This document shows, in pieces, positions 54,090 through 63,191 of a stretch of 64,000 nt of DNA (position 1 is the first letter of the stretch; every line of letters starts with the position of its first letter). The translations under genes were made by a program, and so were the position numbers. Below the pieces are notes generated by a model. That model was given only the letters and a program-made list of their open reading frames with translations. It was not told where the DNA came from and searched no databases. The DNA is from Streptomyces hyderabadensis (GTDB lineage Bacteria; Actinomycetota; Actinomycetes; Streptomycetales; Streptomycetaceae): the NCBI RefSeq assembly GCF_020404845.1, contig NZ_JAIOJZ010000004.1:1-64000 (forward strand), written 5' to 3'.

Positions 54090-54955
54090 GCACGCCCCAG
54101 CCCCCGACGCAGCAGGCCGCGCCCGACTGGCACGCGGCGCCCGGTTCGCCGTTCCCGACCTACACGTCGCCGATCCCGGTGGTGCGCACCACCCTCGTGC
54201 ACGCGCTGGCCTCCGAGTGGACCAAGATCAAGTCGGTGCGCTCGACGATGTGGACGCTGGGCGTGTTCGTCCTGCTGGTGCTCGGCATCGGGCTGCTGAC
54301 CGGCGCGGTGGTCGCCAGCTCCGACTCCGACCTGGCGGGCGAGAGCGCGCTGAGCCTCGGCTTCTTCGGCCTGCTGCTCGGCAGCATGTGCGTGATCACG
54401 CTCGGCGTGCTGACCACCGCCTCGGAGTACGGCACGGGGATGATCCGCACGACGATGACCGCCTGCCCCAGCCGCGGCCGGGTGCTGGCGGCCAAGGGCA
54501 TCGTGTTCTTCCTGGTGGCCTTCGTGGTGACGCTGGTCTCCGCGACGCTGGTCGGACTGGCCCACGTCTCCATGCTGGAGGGCAACGGCGCCGAGAACCC
54601 GACCGGCACGGAGTGGCTGAAGGGCACCGTCGGCGTCTCGCTCTACGTCGCGCTGCTCGGGCTGCTCTCGCTGGCCGTGGGCTCGATCATCCGGCACTCC
54701 GCGGGCGCCATCACCATCATGATCGGCCTGCTGCTCGCCCCGCTGGTGATCGCGCTGTTCATGTTCTCCGAGTCGCTCAAGGACGTGCAGCAGGCGCTGT
54801 TCGAGTACTCGATCCCGAACCAGATGAGCATCTTCTACGCCAACTCGCTCTCCGATTCCGGGCCTTCGGGCTGGGACCCGCTGTGGATCGTGCTCGGTGT
54901 CACGGCGGCCGCGTTCGCCGCCGCCTTCGCCCTGCTGGAGAAGCGGGACGTGTAG
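54086..54955 (+). CDS. ABC-2 type permease (pair 2)
   Basis: A 289-aa permease paralogous to that at 51924: LVHALASEWTKIKSVRSTMW, TASEYGTGMIRTTMTACPSR and six TM segments. It has a 35-residue Pro/Gln-rich N-terminal extension absent from pair 1, matching the tail on its own ATPase. The ATG overlaps the ATPase stop (ATGA). It ends 8 bp from a convergent small gene. Confidence 0.9.
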   Translation: MSTPQPPTQQAAPDWHAAPGSPFPTYTSPIPVVRTTLVHALASEWTKIKSVRSTMWTLGVFVLLVLGIGLLTGAVVASSDSDLAGESALSLGFFGLLLGSMCVITLGVLTTASEYGTGMIRTTMTACPSRGRVLAAKGIVFFLVAFVVTLVSATLVGLAHVSMLEGNGAENPTGTEWLKGTVGVSLYVALLGLLSLAVGSIIRHSAGAITIMIGLLLAPLVIALFMFSESLKDVQQALFEYSIPNQMSIFYANSLSDSGPSGWDPLWIVLGVTAAAFAAAFALLEKRDV

Positions 54956-54963
54956 CGCGTCGC

Positions 54964-55296
54964 TCAGAACCTCGGCGCGTTCCGGGACCGCTGCACCCGC
55001 GTGGTGCGGCGGTCCTTCGCGTTCCAGCACGCCTTGTGCCAGTGCCGCCGGTCGTCGACGCCCGAGTGCGCGGGCCAGGCCACCACGTGCGGGACACCGT
55101 CCGGAATGAGCTGGTCGCACCCCGGGCAGCGGTACGACTTCCCCTGCGCGCTCGCGCCCGCCACGTGCCGTACGCTCCACTCCTCGCCCTGCCAGCTCTC
55201 CGAGGACTGCCAGCCGCCGTAGCGGCCGGAGCCGTCCTCCTCGGCGCTCCGGCCGGACGAACCGGCTCCCTTGGGTCGGTTGCGACGCGGGGACAC
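54964..55296 (-). CDS. Small zinc-ribbon-like conserved actinobacterial protein
   Basis: A 110-aa soluble protein with a basic, Ser/Gly-rich first half and a compact C-terminal domain with YRCPGCDQLIPDGVPHVVAW and RRHWHKACWNAKDRR. The Cys-x2-Cys and His-x2-x-Cys residues look like a zinc site. Homologues are sometimes labelled ATP/GTP-binding, but no P-loop is present. GTG 55296 follows GAGG by 8 nt. Function unknown. Confidence 0.75.
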   Translation of the reverse strand: MSPRRNRPKGAGSSGRSAEEDGSGRYGGWQSSESWQGEEWSVRHVAGASAQGKSYRCPGCDQLIPDGVPHVVAWPAHSGVDDRRHWHKACWNAKDRRTTRVQRSRNAPRF

Positions 55297-55549
55297 AGGA
55301 CACCTCACGGAGCTATACAGGAAGCAGGGCGGCATCAAGCCTACGCGGCACGGACACGGGTACGCGTACGCCGCCAAACACCGCAACTCCCCCGCGCGGG
55401 TTTCCGCCCGGGCCCGTGCGCCGTCCCAGGGCGGCCGATTCTGCAGACAATCCGCAAATCCCTCCGTCCGGCCGTGTCCTCGGCACGTGTCAGGCGGTTA
55501 TGCCGTGTGGGGGAGCTCCACGTCGGGGCCGAGGAAGCAGGAAAAGGCA

Positions 55550-56578
55550 ATGCGCGTAGGAAGTTTCGTGTTGGGGGCCCAGTTCCCGGGCCAGGGCCAG
55601 GGGGAGGCGCTGCACCGCGCGGTCCGCTCGGCCGAGGTCGCCGAGGAGGCCGGGCTCGACGCGGTCTGGCTGGCCGAACACCACTTCGTGCCGTACGGCA
55701 CGTGTCCGTCGGCCGTGACCCTGGCCGCGCTGCTGCTGGGCCGCACCCGGCGCATCCGGGTCGGCACCGCGGTGAGTGTGCTGCCCACCGTCCACCCCGT
55801 GGCGCTCGGCGAGCAGGCCGCGCTGCTGCACGTCACCAGCGGCGGCCGCTTCTCGCTGGGCGTGGGCCGCGGCGGCCCGTGGGTGGACCTGGAGGTGTTC
55901 GGCACCGGCCTCGAGGCGTACGAGAAGGGTTTCCCGGACTCGCTCGACCTGCTGCTGCGCTGGCTGCGCGAACCGTCCGTCGGCGCCTCGGGGGACCGCT
56001 TCCGGTTCCGCGAGGTGCCCGTGGTGCCGCGCCCCTCGGAGTCCCTGTCGGAGGAGCCGGGCCCGGAGGTCGTCGTCGCCTGCACCTCGCCGTCGAGCGT
56101 GCGCCTGGCGGCCGAGCGGGGGCTGGCGATGCTCCTCGGGATGCACGTCGGCGACGAGGAGAAGGCGGAGATGGTCGCCCTGTGGCGCCGTCACGCCCGC
56201 GCGGCCGGCCACCCGGCGGCGCGGGTCCACGGCGCGGCGCACGTCTCGGCCGGCGTCTGCCAGATCGCGGACCGGCGCACGGACGCGGCGGAGACCCTGC
56301 TCAAGGCGATGCCGGGCTGGCTGCGGCAGGGCCTGGGCGCGCATGTCACGGTGGACGGCCGGGAGCGGCGGATGCGCGACCCGCACGCCTACACCGAACT
56401 GCTCTGCGGGCTGCACCCGGTGGGCACGCCCCGGCTGTGCGCGGACCGGCTGGCGGCGACCGGCGAGCGGACCGGCATCTCCCGCTTCGCCCTGCTCGTC
56501 GAGGGGTCGGGAGACCTCGCGGCGACCGAGGAGAACGTACGGCGGCTCGGGGCCGAGGTACTCCCCCAGCTCCGCTGA
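55550..56578 (+). CDS. LLM-class flavin-dependent oxidoreductase
   Basis: A 342-aa luciferase-like monooxygenase of the FMN/F420 TIM-barrel class: residues 1-20 are MRVGSFVLGAQFPGQGQGEA, followed by AEEAGLDAVWLAEHHF, TRRIRVGTAVSVLPTVHPV, SGGRFSLGVGRGGP, and a late VEGSGDLAATEENVRRL. Which flavin or F420 cofactor and which substrate are used cannot be read. ATG 55550 follows AGGAAAAGG. It stands alone between two minus-strand genes. Confidence 0.88.
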   Translation: MRVGSFVLGAQFPGQGQGEALHRAVRSAEVAEEAGLDAVWLAEHHFVPYGTCPSAVTLAALLLGRTRRIRVGTAVSVLPTVHPVALGEQAALLHVTSGGRFSLGVGRGGPWVDLEVFGTGLEAYEKGFPDSLDLLLRWLREPSVGASGDRFRFREVPVVPRPSESLSEEPGPEVVVACTSPSSVRLAAERGLAMLLGMHVGDEEKAEMVALWRRHARAAGHPAARVHGAAHVSAGVCQIADRRTDAAETLLKAMPGWLRQGLGAHVTVDGRERRMRDPHAYTELLCGLHPVGTPRLCADRLAATGERTGISRFALLVEGSGDLAATEENVRRLGAEVLPQLR

Positions 56579-56660
56579 GCCGGCGGCCGGGGAGCTTGCC
56601 GCTCCGGTACAGAACTGCACCTCCCACGTACGGAGCGGCAAGCGGATGCTCTGGTGGCCG

Positions 56661-57053
56661 TCAGCAGTCGCGCAGTTCCGGCGACTGGTTCAGCAACTGG
56701 CTGCGCACCGAGGTGAACTTGGCCAGCGTCTCGTCGACAGCGGAGTCCAACGGGAACACCGCCACCCGGTGGCAGTTCTGGAAGGCCAGCCGCACCCCGA
56801 AGTGCCGCTGCAGTGCACCGCGTATGGCGTCACTCGCGAGCGCACGCAGGAGCTGGCCGCGCGCCTGCTCGTCCGGCGGGGGCGTCTGGTTGTCGGCGAA
56901 GGCTCCGCCGTCGACCTTCAGCTGTGCCACCAGGGAGCTGACCATCTCCCATGCGTAGGGCAGGGAGGTCCGGACGCAGTCGACGAAGTCTGCTTCGTCG
57001 ACCTCGCCTCGCTCGGCCTGTTCGAGTAGGGCCGGTGAGACGTCGAGCGACAT
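56661..57053 (-). CDS. Conserved actinobacterial protein of unknown function, divergent from nucS
   Basis: A 130-aa soluble helical protein: LEQAERGEVDEADFVDCVRT, YAWEMVSSLVAQLKVDGGAF, QTPPPDEQARGQLLRALASD and HFGVRLAFQNCHRVAVFPL. It ends in a Cys. ATG 57053 follows GAGGAG. I recognise no catalytic motif. It faces nucS across a 279-bp gap with promoters for both. Co-occurrence with nucS could be tested as a hint to function. Confidence 0.75.
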   Translation of the reverse strand: MSLDVSPALLEQAERGEVDEADFVDCVRTSLPYAWEMVSSLVAQLKVDGGAFADNQTPPPDEQARGQLLRALASDAIRGALQRHFGVRLAFQNCHRVAVFPLDSAVDETLAKFTSVRSQLLNQSPELRDC

Positions 57054-57332
57054 GGGTTCTCCTCTCGCACCCCCGACCAGCAGGGGTTGCCGGACAGTTA
57101 AGGGAGTGCGCGATTCCGAACACGCTGCGTACACAGTTCGCGACCTCCCGTTCAATACCGTAAGCAACCGATCGTGACGGCACCAGGAGAATGCCCAGAT
57201 GGACACCATCCGGTAGGCCCACAATCGGCCAGTGGGCACAACGGGGCCAATGGGAGAAGTGGGACAGCGCGCCCGGTGCCCGGGTACGGGCGAATCGCGC
57301 CGGGCCGGGCCCGTCGAGTAGCGTTGCCGACC

Positions 57333-58004
57333 ATGCGTCTCGTCATTGCCCGCTGCTCCGTCGACTACGCCGGACGGCTCACCGCCCACCTGCCCTCGGC
57401 CCCCCGGCTGATCCTGGTCAAGGCGGACGGCAGCGTCTCGATCCACGCCGACGACCGGGCCTACAAGCCCCTCAACTGGATGTCGCCGCCCTGCACCCTG
57501 AAGGAGGGCACGGGCGAGGAGGAGGGCGTCTGGACCGTCGTCAACAAGGCGGGCGAGAAGCTCATCATCACGATGGAGGAGATCCTGCACGACTCCTCGC
57601 ACGAACTCGGCGTCGATCCGGGCCTGATCAAGGACGGCGTGGAAGCACACCTCCAGGAGCTGCTCGCCGATCGCATCGACACCCTCGGCGAGGGCTACAC
57701 CCTCATCCGCCGCGAGTACATGACCGCCATCGGCCCGGTCGACATCCTGTGCCGGGACGCCCAGGGCGGGACCGTCGCGGTCGAGATCAAGCGGCGCGGC
57801 GAGATCGACGGCGTGGAGCAACTCACCCGCTACCTGGAGCTGTTGAACCGCGATCCGCATCTCGCCCCGGTGCGCGGCGTCTTCGCCGCCCAGGAGATCA
57901 AGCCGCAGGCCCGCGTGCTGGCCACGGACCGCGGCATCGGCTGCCAGGTGCTGGACTACGACGCGCTGCGCGGCATCGAGGACGACAAGCTGCGGCTGTT
58001 CTGA
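57333..58004 (+). CDS. nucS: NucS/EndoMS mismatch-specific endonuclease
   Basis: The 223-aa nuclease provides non-canonical mismatch repair in actinobacteria, cutting both strands at mismatches. The N-terminal DNA-binding domain starts [20 protein letters not shown]; the C-terminal RecB-like core has the PD-(D/E)xK residues Asp137 ([10 protein letters not shown]), Glu151 and Lys153 (VAVEIKRRG). The C-terminal KLRLF is the beta-clamp-binding peptide. TAGCGT at 57318-57323, 9 nt before ATG, and lack of a strong ribosome-binding site suggest a short leader. Confidence 0.95.
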   Translation: MRLVIARCSVDYAGRLTAHLPSAPRLILVKADGSVSIHADDRAYKPLNWMSPPCTLKEGTGEEEGVWTVVNKAGEKLIITMEEILHDSSHELGVDPGLIKDGVEAHLQELLADRIDTLGEGYTLIRREYMTAIGPVDILCRDAQGGTVAVEIKRRGEIDGVEQLTRYLELLNRDPHLAPVRGVFAAQEIKPQARVLATDRGIGCQVLDYDALRGIEDDKLRLF

Positions 58005-58027
58005 GGGCGCCCACGTACGACGACGTG

Positions 58028-58064
58028 AGCAGGGCCGGGTCCGTGCGGCGGAACCGGCCCTGCT
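58028..58064. terminator. Terminator between convergent nucS and P-loop protein genes
   Basis: AGCAGGGCCGG (58028-58038) and CCGGCCCTGCT (58054-58064) form perfect 11-bp arms around a 15-nt loop, 24 bp after the nucS stop and 25 bp before the stop of the convergent gene. Confidence 0.75.
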
Positions 58065-58088
58065 GTGTTGTCGCCTTCCCCGGCGGGC

Positions 58089-60722
58089 TCAGACGATCCG
58101 GCCCTCCGCGGGGTCGTCGGAACCGGCCGAAGTGCCGGTCCCGGCGCCCGTGCCGCTCTGCGCGGCGGTGGGGGTGTCCACCGGGGAACTGGCGGCCGTG
58201 GGCGTGATGGTGTCGGCGGCGCTGGTGGAGGTCTCCGGGGACGTGGTGCCGGTCTCGTCGTCCGTCGGCTCCGGGCTGGTGGGCTCGCTGCTCGTGGGGT
58301 CGGGCGGCGGCTCGCTCGACGACGGGGGCGGCGAACTGGAGGTGCTCGGCGGGGAACTCGGCGACTTGCTCGGCTCGTCCGGCGAGCCCGGGTCGTCGGG
58401 GCTCTCGTCGTCGCCGGGTCCGGTGCTCTCGCCCGTGCCGCTGGTACCGCTCGGCCCCTGCGAAGGCTCCCCCGACTCCGTGGCCGTCGGGGCGTCCGAG
58501 GTGCCGGGGGTGGCGGAGCCGGTCGGGCCGCCGGGCGTCTCCTGGTCCTTGCCGTCGTCCGAGGGCCGGTCCGCGCCCAGACTGCCGTCGTCGATGCCCT
58601 GGCTGGCCGACGGGTTGACGCCGACCTCGTTGGAGGGATCGCCGGGGTCGTTCTCGGACGTGGCCCCCAGGGTCACCACCGTGCCGAGCACGGCGACGAG
58701 CAGCGCGCCCGCTCCGGCGGCCACCAGGTTCCGCCGCGCGAAGCCCTTGATGCCGCCGACGACCGTGCGGGACGGCTCCTCCTCGGGCTCCCGGCGGGTG
58801 ACCAGGGTGGGGGACTGCGGCGGCGGCTGGAGCGGCGGGAAGGGGGCGGGAACGCCCGCGGACGGCGACGCCGATTCCTCGTTGCGGGCGTCGGGCACCT
58901 CCTCCCCCACCGTCGGACCGAGCCCGGCGCCGACGACACCGAGTCCGGCGGCGGGCGCCGCCGCGCCGAACGCACCCGCGCCGCTGCCCAGGCCCGGCGT
59001 GTCACCGGTGCGGTCGGCGACCAGCGCGAGGGCGCGGCGGCCCGCCACGGCGCCGCGCTTGTCGGAGAGCGCGCCGCGCAGCCCGATGGAGGCCTCCAGC
59101 TCGGCGCGCGCCCGGTCCAGCTGGTCCTCGCACAGCGCGAGGACGCCCAGCTCGTGGTGGAAGTAGGCCTGCTCGGCGACGTCACCGGCGAGCCGGGAGG
59201 CCTCGGTGCCCGAGCGCAGCGCCCGCTGCCAGGCGCTCCAGTGCAGTCCGGCGGCGAAGGCGGGCGCCGCGGTGCGGGCCAGCTGGACGGCGGGGCTCTC
59301 GGCGTCGTCCGCGGCCGGGGTCGTCGCCGGCACCAGCACGGCGAGGGCGGCCAGGACGGCGTCGGCCTCGGCGCACACCCGCTCCGGGGTGACCGAGGGG
59401 TGCCCGGCCCACCAGGCGTAGTGCTGGGCCGCGGCCCGCGCCCGCTCCGGCAGGGCGTCGGCGTACCCGGCGCTCTCCAGCTGGGTGAGCACCCCGGCGG
59501 CGAGCCGGTAGCGGGAGCCGACCGGGGAGACCAGTCCGCAGTCGGCCAGCTCGCCGAGGGCGGCGTCCGCGTGGGTGTCGCCGACCAGGGCGGGCAGGTG
59601 CGCCTGGTGCGGCACCTCGCCGCCGAGCGCGACGGCGAACTCCAGGGTGGCGCGGGCGGACGCGCTCAGCCGGGAGGCGAGCAGCGGTGCGGGCGCGGCG
59701 GCCTCGCCGAGGGAGGGCAGCGGTACGTCGTCGGCGGCCTCGCCGGCGTCGTAGGGGGTGTCGTCGGCCGGGCGGGCGGCGGCGAAGACGCCGAACTCGT
59801 CGACGGCGTCGGCGCCGGCCCGCTCCCGGTCCCGGCGGCGCAGCAGGGCACCGGCCTGGACGAAGCGCAGGGGCAGGCCCTCGGACTCGAACCAGAGGTC
59901 GCCGGCCCAGTTGGCCTCCTCCTCAGTGAGCGAGCGCCCGGCGGCGCGCTCCAGCAGTTCCACGCCGTCCGCGCGGTCCAGGCCGGTGAGGAAGACCTCC
60001 TCGACGGCCGAGTCGGCGGAGGGTGCGGCCACTTCCGGGGTGGCGCCGATGAGCCAGGCGCACTCGGGGGTGGCGTCCAGGAGTTCGTCGAGGGCGGTGC
60101 CGCCCAGCTCGACGTCGTCCAGGACCACGACCGCGCCCACCTCGCGCAGGTGCCGGAGGAGCTCCGTCCGGTCCGGGCGGTGCAGGGGCGCGCTGTGGAC
60201 GGCGTGGAAGAGGTCGTGGAGCAGGTCGTCGGCGGTGCGGTGGTGGCCGTTCAGCCGGACGACGCCGTCGGGCGCCAGGCCCGCGCAGTCCTCGGCGACG
60301 ACGTCGAGGAGGCTGGTGCGGCCGGAGCCCGCGGGGCCGGTGAGGCGGACGGAGCGGCCGCGGGCGAGCAGCCGCACCAGGCGTTCGCGTTCGTCCTCGC
60401 GGGCCAGCAGGCCGAGGACGGTGCGGACCGGTCCCGGCGGTACGGGCGGCCGTGCGGCGCGCTCCGCCTCGGCGCGTTCGGCCGCGGTGAGCTTCTCGGG
60501 GCGGGCGGGCCGCTCCGTGGGCGGGCAGACCTCGATCTCGCTGCCGTCGACGGGGTTGACGGTGAGCAGGAAGTCGCCGGACACCACCTGCGCCGTGCGG
60601 GCGAGCGCGGGCGCGTGCTGTCCGAAGTCGGAGGTGAGGGGGTCCCTGTGCGGGCGCGGGCGCGGCGCCTGGTGGTCGCCGTCCTGGCCGTGCTCCTCAG
60701 GGCCCCGGTTGTTCGGGTCCAT
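58089..60722 (-). CDS. Membrane-anchored STAND-like P-loop protein with long Ser/Thr/Pro-rich extracellular tail
   Basis: An 877-aa protein. A disordered start (1-95) precedes an ATPase-like region with P-loop LTGPAGSGRTSLL (127-139) and a Walker B-like VGAVVVLDDVELGG, an LPLRFVQAGALLRR segment, then helical repeats to about 545. A Gly/Ala/Pro linker leads to one TM helix (about 664-686) preceded by ARRN. The last 190 residues are a Ser/Thr/Pro/Glu/Asp-rich stalk. This looks like cytoplasmic signalling coupled to the wall. ATG 60722 has a weak ribosome-binding site. A STAS gene lies 235 bp upstream on the same strand. Confidence 0.78.
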   Translation of the reverse strand: MDPNNRGPEEHGQDGDHQAPRPRPHRDPLTSDFGQHAPALARTAQVVSGDFLLTVNPVDGSEIEVCPPTERPARPEKLTAAERAEAERAARPPVPPGPVRTVLGLLAREDERERLVRLLARGRSVRLTGPAGSGRTSLLDVVAEDCAGLAPDGVVRLNGHHRTADDLLHDLFHAVHSAPLHRPDRTELLRHLREVGAVVVLDDVELGGTALDELLDATPECAWLIGATPEVAAPSADSAVEEVFLTGLDRADGVELLERAAGRSLTEEEANWAGDLWFESEGLPLRFVQAGALLRRRDRERAGADAVDEFGVFAAARPADDTPYDAGEAADDVPLPSLGEAAAPAPLLASRLSASARATLEFAVALGGEVPHQAHLPALVGDTHADAALGELADCGLVSPVGSRYRLAAGVLTQLESAGYADALPERARAAAQHYAWWAGHPSVTPERVCAEADAVLAALAVLVPATTPAADDAESPAVQLARTAAPAFAAGLHWSAWQRALRSGTEASRLAGDVAEQAYFHHELGVLALCEDQLDRARAELEASIGLRGALSDKRGAVAGRRALALVADRTGDTPGLGSGAGAFGAAAPAAGLGVVGAGLGPTVGEEVPDARNEESASPSAGVPAPFPPLQPPPQSPTLVTRREPEEEPSRTVVGGIKGFARRNLVAAGAGALLVAVLGTVVTLGATSENDPGDPSNEVGVNPSASQGIDDGSLGADRPSDDGKDQETPGGPTGSATPGTSDAPTATESGEPSQGPSGTSGTGESTGPGDDESPDDPGSPDEPSKSPSSPPSTSSSPPPSSSEPPPDPTSSEPTSPEPTDDETGTTSPETSTSAADTITPTAASSPVDTPTAAQSGTGAGTGTSAGSDDPAEGRIV

Positions 60723-60957
60723 TGGTTCAAGCCCCCCAAAAGCGTCGTGTGCAGGGCCCCGGCAGGGACCACCCTCCCGGCCCTGTGCCGCACACCGCGC
60801 TGTCGCTTCTGGTCCGGGCCCGCCGGCGGGTTTGCAAAGGCAGCGGGCAGCCAGACCCTAAACCTTCGCCCAGTATCTCCGACAGTCCGGGGTCCCGGAC
60901 GGCCCGAGAGGTCACGGTCTCGTGAGGATTGCGTGTGTCGGAGGTGTGAACCTTCAC

Positions 60958-61281
60958 TCACACGCGGGGCAGGGTCTCCACACCGATGCCGCCCTCGATG
61001 GCGAGGATCCGGTGCAGCCGGGTGGCCACCAGCAGGCGCTGCATCTGCGGCGGCACACCGCGCAGCACCAGCCGCCGCCCGCAGCGGCCGGCCCGCCGGT
61101 GGGCTCCCATGATCACGCCGAGCCCGGTGGCGTCCCAGGAGTCCAGCTCTGACAGGTCGAGCACCAGGTCGCCGACTCCGTCGTCGACGGCCGAGTGCAG
61201 GACCGTACGGGCGTCCGCCGCGCTGCGGACGTCGAGGCGGCCCCCGACGACCAGCTCGACGTGGTCGCCCCTGATGTGCAT
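60958..61281 (-). CDS. STAS-domain protein (anti-anti-sigma-like)
   Basis: A 107-aa single STAS domain: HVELVVGGRLDVRSAADART, VLDLSELDSWDATGLGVIMG and RRLVLRGVPPQMQRLLVATR. The phosphorylatable position after Asp-Ala is Thr rather than the usual Ser (DATGLG), still phosphorylatable by an anti-sigma kinase. No kinase or sigma gene is adjacent. ATG 61281 is the start. The leader contains a perfect tandem 12-bp repeat (61299-61322). Confidence 0.87.
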   Translation of the reverse strand: MHIRGDHVELVVGGRLDVRSAADARTVLHSAVDDGVGDLVLDLSELDSWDATGLGVIMGAHRRAGRCGRRLVLRGVPPQMQRLLVATRLHRILAIEGGIGVETLPRV

Positions 61282-61298
61282 ATGCGCTCCCCGGCGTG

Positions 61299-61322
61299 CG
61301 TCTTCTTCGTCGTCTTCTTCGT
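61299..61322. repeat. Tandem 12-bp direct repeat upstream of the STAS gene
   Basis: CGTCTTCTTCGT occurs twice head to tail; on the minus strand this is a purine-rich GAAGAAGACG leader starting 17 bp before the STAS start codon. It could affect translation initiation or simply be a slippage product. Confidence 0.5.
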
Positions 61323-61471
61323 CTTGGCGTTGCGTTGCGCGCGTTGTGGTCTCTCGGCGATATCAGGCACTGCACCCTCTGACTGGCCGAAACGACCGGA
61401 GGTTGCCGTCTGTAAGCGAACCGATACCGAATTCACTCCGGCGTGTGATGTCTGCCGGGGCTGAGGTGACC

Positions 61472-62320
61472 TCAGTGCTTGTAGAAGCCCTGCCCGCTCT
61501 TGCGGCCGATGTCACCGGCGTCCACCATCCGGCGCATCAGCTCCGGCGGGGCGAACTTCTCGTCCTGGGACTCGGTGTAGATGTTGCCCGTGGCGTGCAG
61601 CAGGATGTCGACGCCCGTCAGGTCGGCGGTGGCCAGCGGTCCCATGGCGTGGCCGAAGCCCAGCTTGCAGGCGAGGTCGATGTCCTCGGCGGTGGCGACG
61701 CCCGACTCGTACAGCTTCGCGGCCTCGACGACGAGGGCGGAGATGAGCCGGGTGGTCACGAAACCGGCGACGTCGCGGTTGACGACGATGCAGGTCTTGC
61801 CGGTGGACTCGGCGAACTCGCGTGCGGTGGCGAGTGTTTCGTCACTGGTCTTGTAGCCGCGCACCAGCTCGCACAGCTGCATCATCGGGACCGGCGAGAA
61901 GAAGTGGGTGCCGACGACCCGCTCGGGGCGCTCCGTCACGGCCGCGATCTTGGTGATCGGGATCGCGGAGGTGTTGGACGCGAGGATCGCCCCGTCCTTC
62001 ACCAGCTTGTCCAGGGTACGGAAGATCTCGTGCTTGACTTCCAGCTTCTCGAAGACGGCCTCGACGACGACGTCCGCGTCGGCGGCGGCGTCCAGGTCGG
62101 TGGTCGCGGTGATGCGCCCGAGCGCGGCGTCGGCGTCGTCGGCGGTGAGCTTCCCCTTGGCGACGAACTTGTCGTACGACGCCTTGATGCCGTCGGTGCC
62201 GCGCCGCAGCGCCTCGTCGGTGACGTCGCGCAGGACGACGTCCCAGCCCGCCTGCGCGGAGACCTGGGCGATGCCGGACCCCATGAGACCGGCTCCGATG
62301 ACGGCGAGCTTCCGTGCCAC
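61472..62320 (-). CDS. hbd: 3-hydroxybutyryl-CoA dehydrogenase
   Basis: A 282-aa NAD(P)-dependent enzyme interconverting acetoacetyl-CoA and 3-hydroxybutyryl-CoA. The Rossmann motif is VIGAGLMGSGIAQVSAQAGW; ILASNTSAIPITKIA, the catalytic His in RVVGTHFFSPVPMM and the C-terminal-domain RDVAGFVTTRLISAL follow. GTG 62320 follows GGGGA by 8 nt. It lies downstream of a TetR gene on the same strand with two palindromes in between, and it joins functionally with the thiolase at 43654 and IcmA. Confidence 0.93.
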   Translation of the reverse strand: MARKLAVIGAGLMGSGIAQVSAQAGWDVVLRDVTDEALRRGTDGIKASYDKFVAKGKLTADDADAALGRITATTDLDAAADADVVVEAVFEKLEVKHEIFRTLDKLVKDGAILASNTSAIPITKIAAVTERPERVVGTHFFSPVPMMQLCELVRGYKTSDETLATAREFAESTGKTCIVVNRDVAGFVTTRLISALVVEAAKLYESGVATAEDIDLACKLGFGHAMGPLATADLTGVDILLHATGNIYTESQDEKFAPPELMRRMVDAGDIGRKSGQGFYKH

Positions 62321-62399
62321 TGTGCGACTCCCCTGATGCGCGCTGATTCTCGTCTCTCGGCCGGAGATTAGCGGGCGTGAGGCGCTGTGTGACCGGTTA

Positions 62400-62433
62400 G
62401 TAACGCGCGTCACGTCTCAAATGACGGACGTCA
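62400..62433. promoter_or_regulatory. Two palindromes in the hbd promoter region
   Basis: GTAACGCGCGTCAC (62400-62413, one mismatched pair) and TGACG-GA-CGTCA (62422-62433, perfect) lie between the TetR stop and hbd, 80-113 bp before the hbd start. They are candidate operator sites for the adjacent TetR regulator. Confidence 0.45.
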
Positions 62434-62456
62434 CACCGGGGGCTGCCATTCGGGTG

Positions 62457-63098
62457 TCACCGCGCGCCTCGTACGGCGTAGTTGAGCACCTTCTCGCTCA
62501 GCAGCTCCTCCATCTCGTCCAGCAGCAGGAGCGTCTCGCGGGAGACCTCGGAGGGTTTGCCGCCGGCGACCATGCGGTGGCCGATCTCCACCATCACCGT
62601 GCCGTGCAGCCAGTTGATCTGACCCGCCATCAGGGTGGGCAGCGGGTCCTCGGCCGGGGCGCCGGTCTCCTCCCGGAGGGTCTTCTCCAGGTTGACCAGG
62701 ACCTCCTGGCCGATGGCCCACATCCGGGACCGCAGGGCCGGCGACTCGTGCACGACCTTCATGAACGCGGCGTACCCGGCCATCAGGCCGATCCGCGGCG
62801 ACACCGACTCGACCTCGTCGCGCAGCTCGCGCAGGACCGCGTACGCCGCCGACTCCCCGTCGCGCCGTCCGCGCACCCAGCGCGACAGCCGGTCGACGAC
62901 GCCCTTGGAGCGGTCGAGGAACAGGTCCTCCTTGGCCGGGAAGTAGTTGTAGACGGTGTTGACGGAGACGTTCGCGGCGTCGGCGACCTCCGCCACCGTC
63001 ACGGCCTCGAAACCGCGCTCCAGGAACAGCCCCGTGGCGACATCCGAGATGTACTGCCGGGTCTGCCGCTTCTTCCGTTCCCTGAGTCCCTCGGCCAT
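62457..63098 (-). CDS. TetR-family regulator
   Basis: A 213-aa regulator with an N-terminal helix-turn-helix (RQTRQYISDVATGLFLERGF, then TVAEVADAANVSVNTVYNYF and PAKEDLFLDR) and a C-terminal ligand domain. ATG 63098 is chosen because AGGATGG is suitably spaced; ATG 63107 is also in frame. It is divergent from an ABC ATPase gene across 93 bp and upstream of hbd on the same strand, so it could control either the exporter or hbd. Confidence 0.88.
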   Translation of the reverse strand: MAEGLRERKKRQTRQYISDVATGLFLERGFEAVTVAEVADAANVSVNTVYNYFPAKEDLFLDRSKGVVDRLSRWVRGRRDGESAAYAVLRELRDEVESVSPRIGLMAGYAAFMKVVHESPALRSRMWAIGQEVLVNLEKTLREETGAPAEDPLPTLMAGQINWLHGTVMVEIGHRMVAGGKPSEVSRETLLLLDEMEELLSEKVLNYAVRGAR

Positions 63099-63191
63099 GC
63101 CCGCCATCCTAGCTGCGCAAATGCCATTGGCTGGTGTGCCTGAAAACTTGGTGTCATTGCAAAATTTCAGCGGCTCTGTTTTTCTGGACGC

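Noticed and set aside
61113..61436. Small minus-strand frame overlapping the STAS gene start, with a KTKKTTKKTH peptide
   Set aside because: It is produced by reading the 12-bp tandem repeat in another frame and overlaps the STAS coding sequence.
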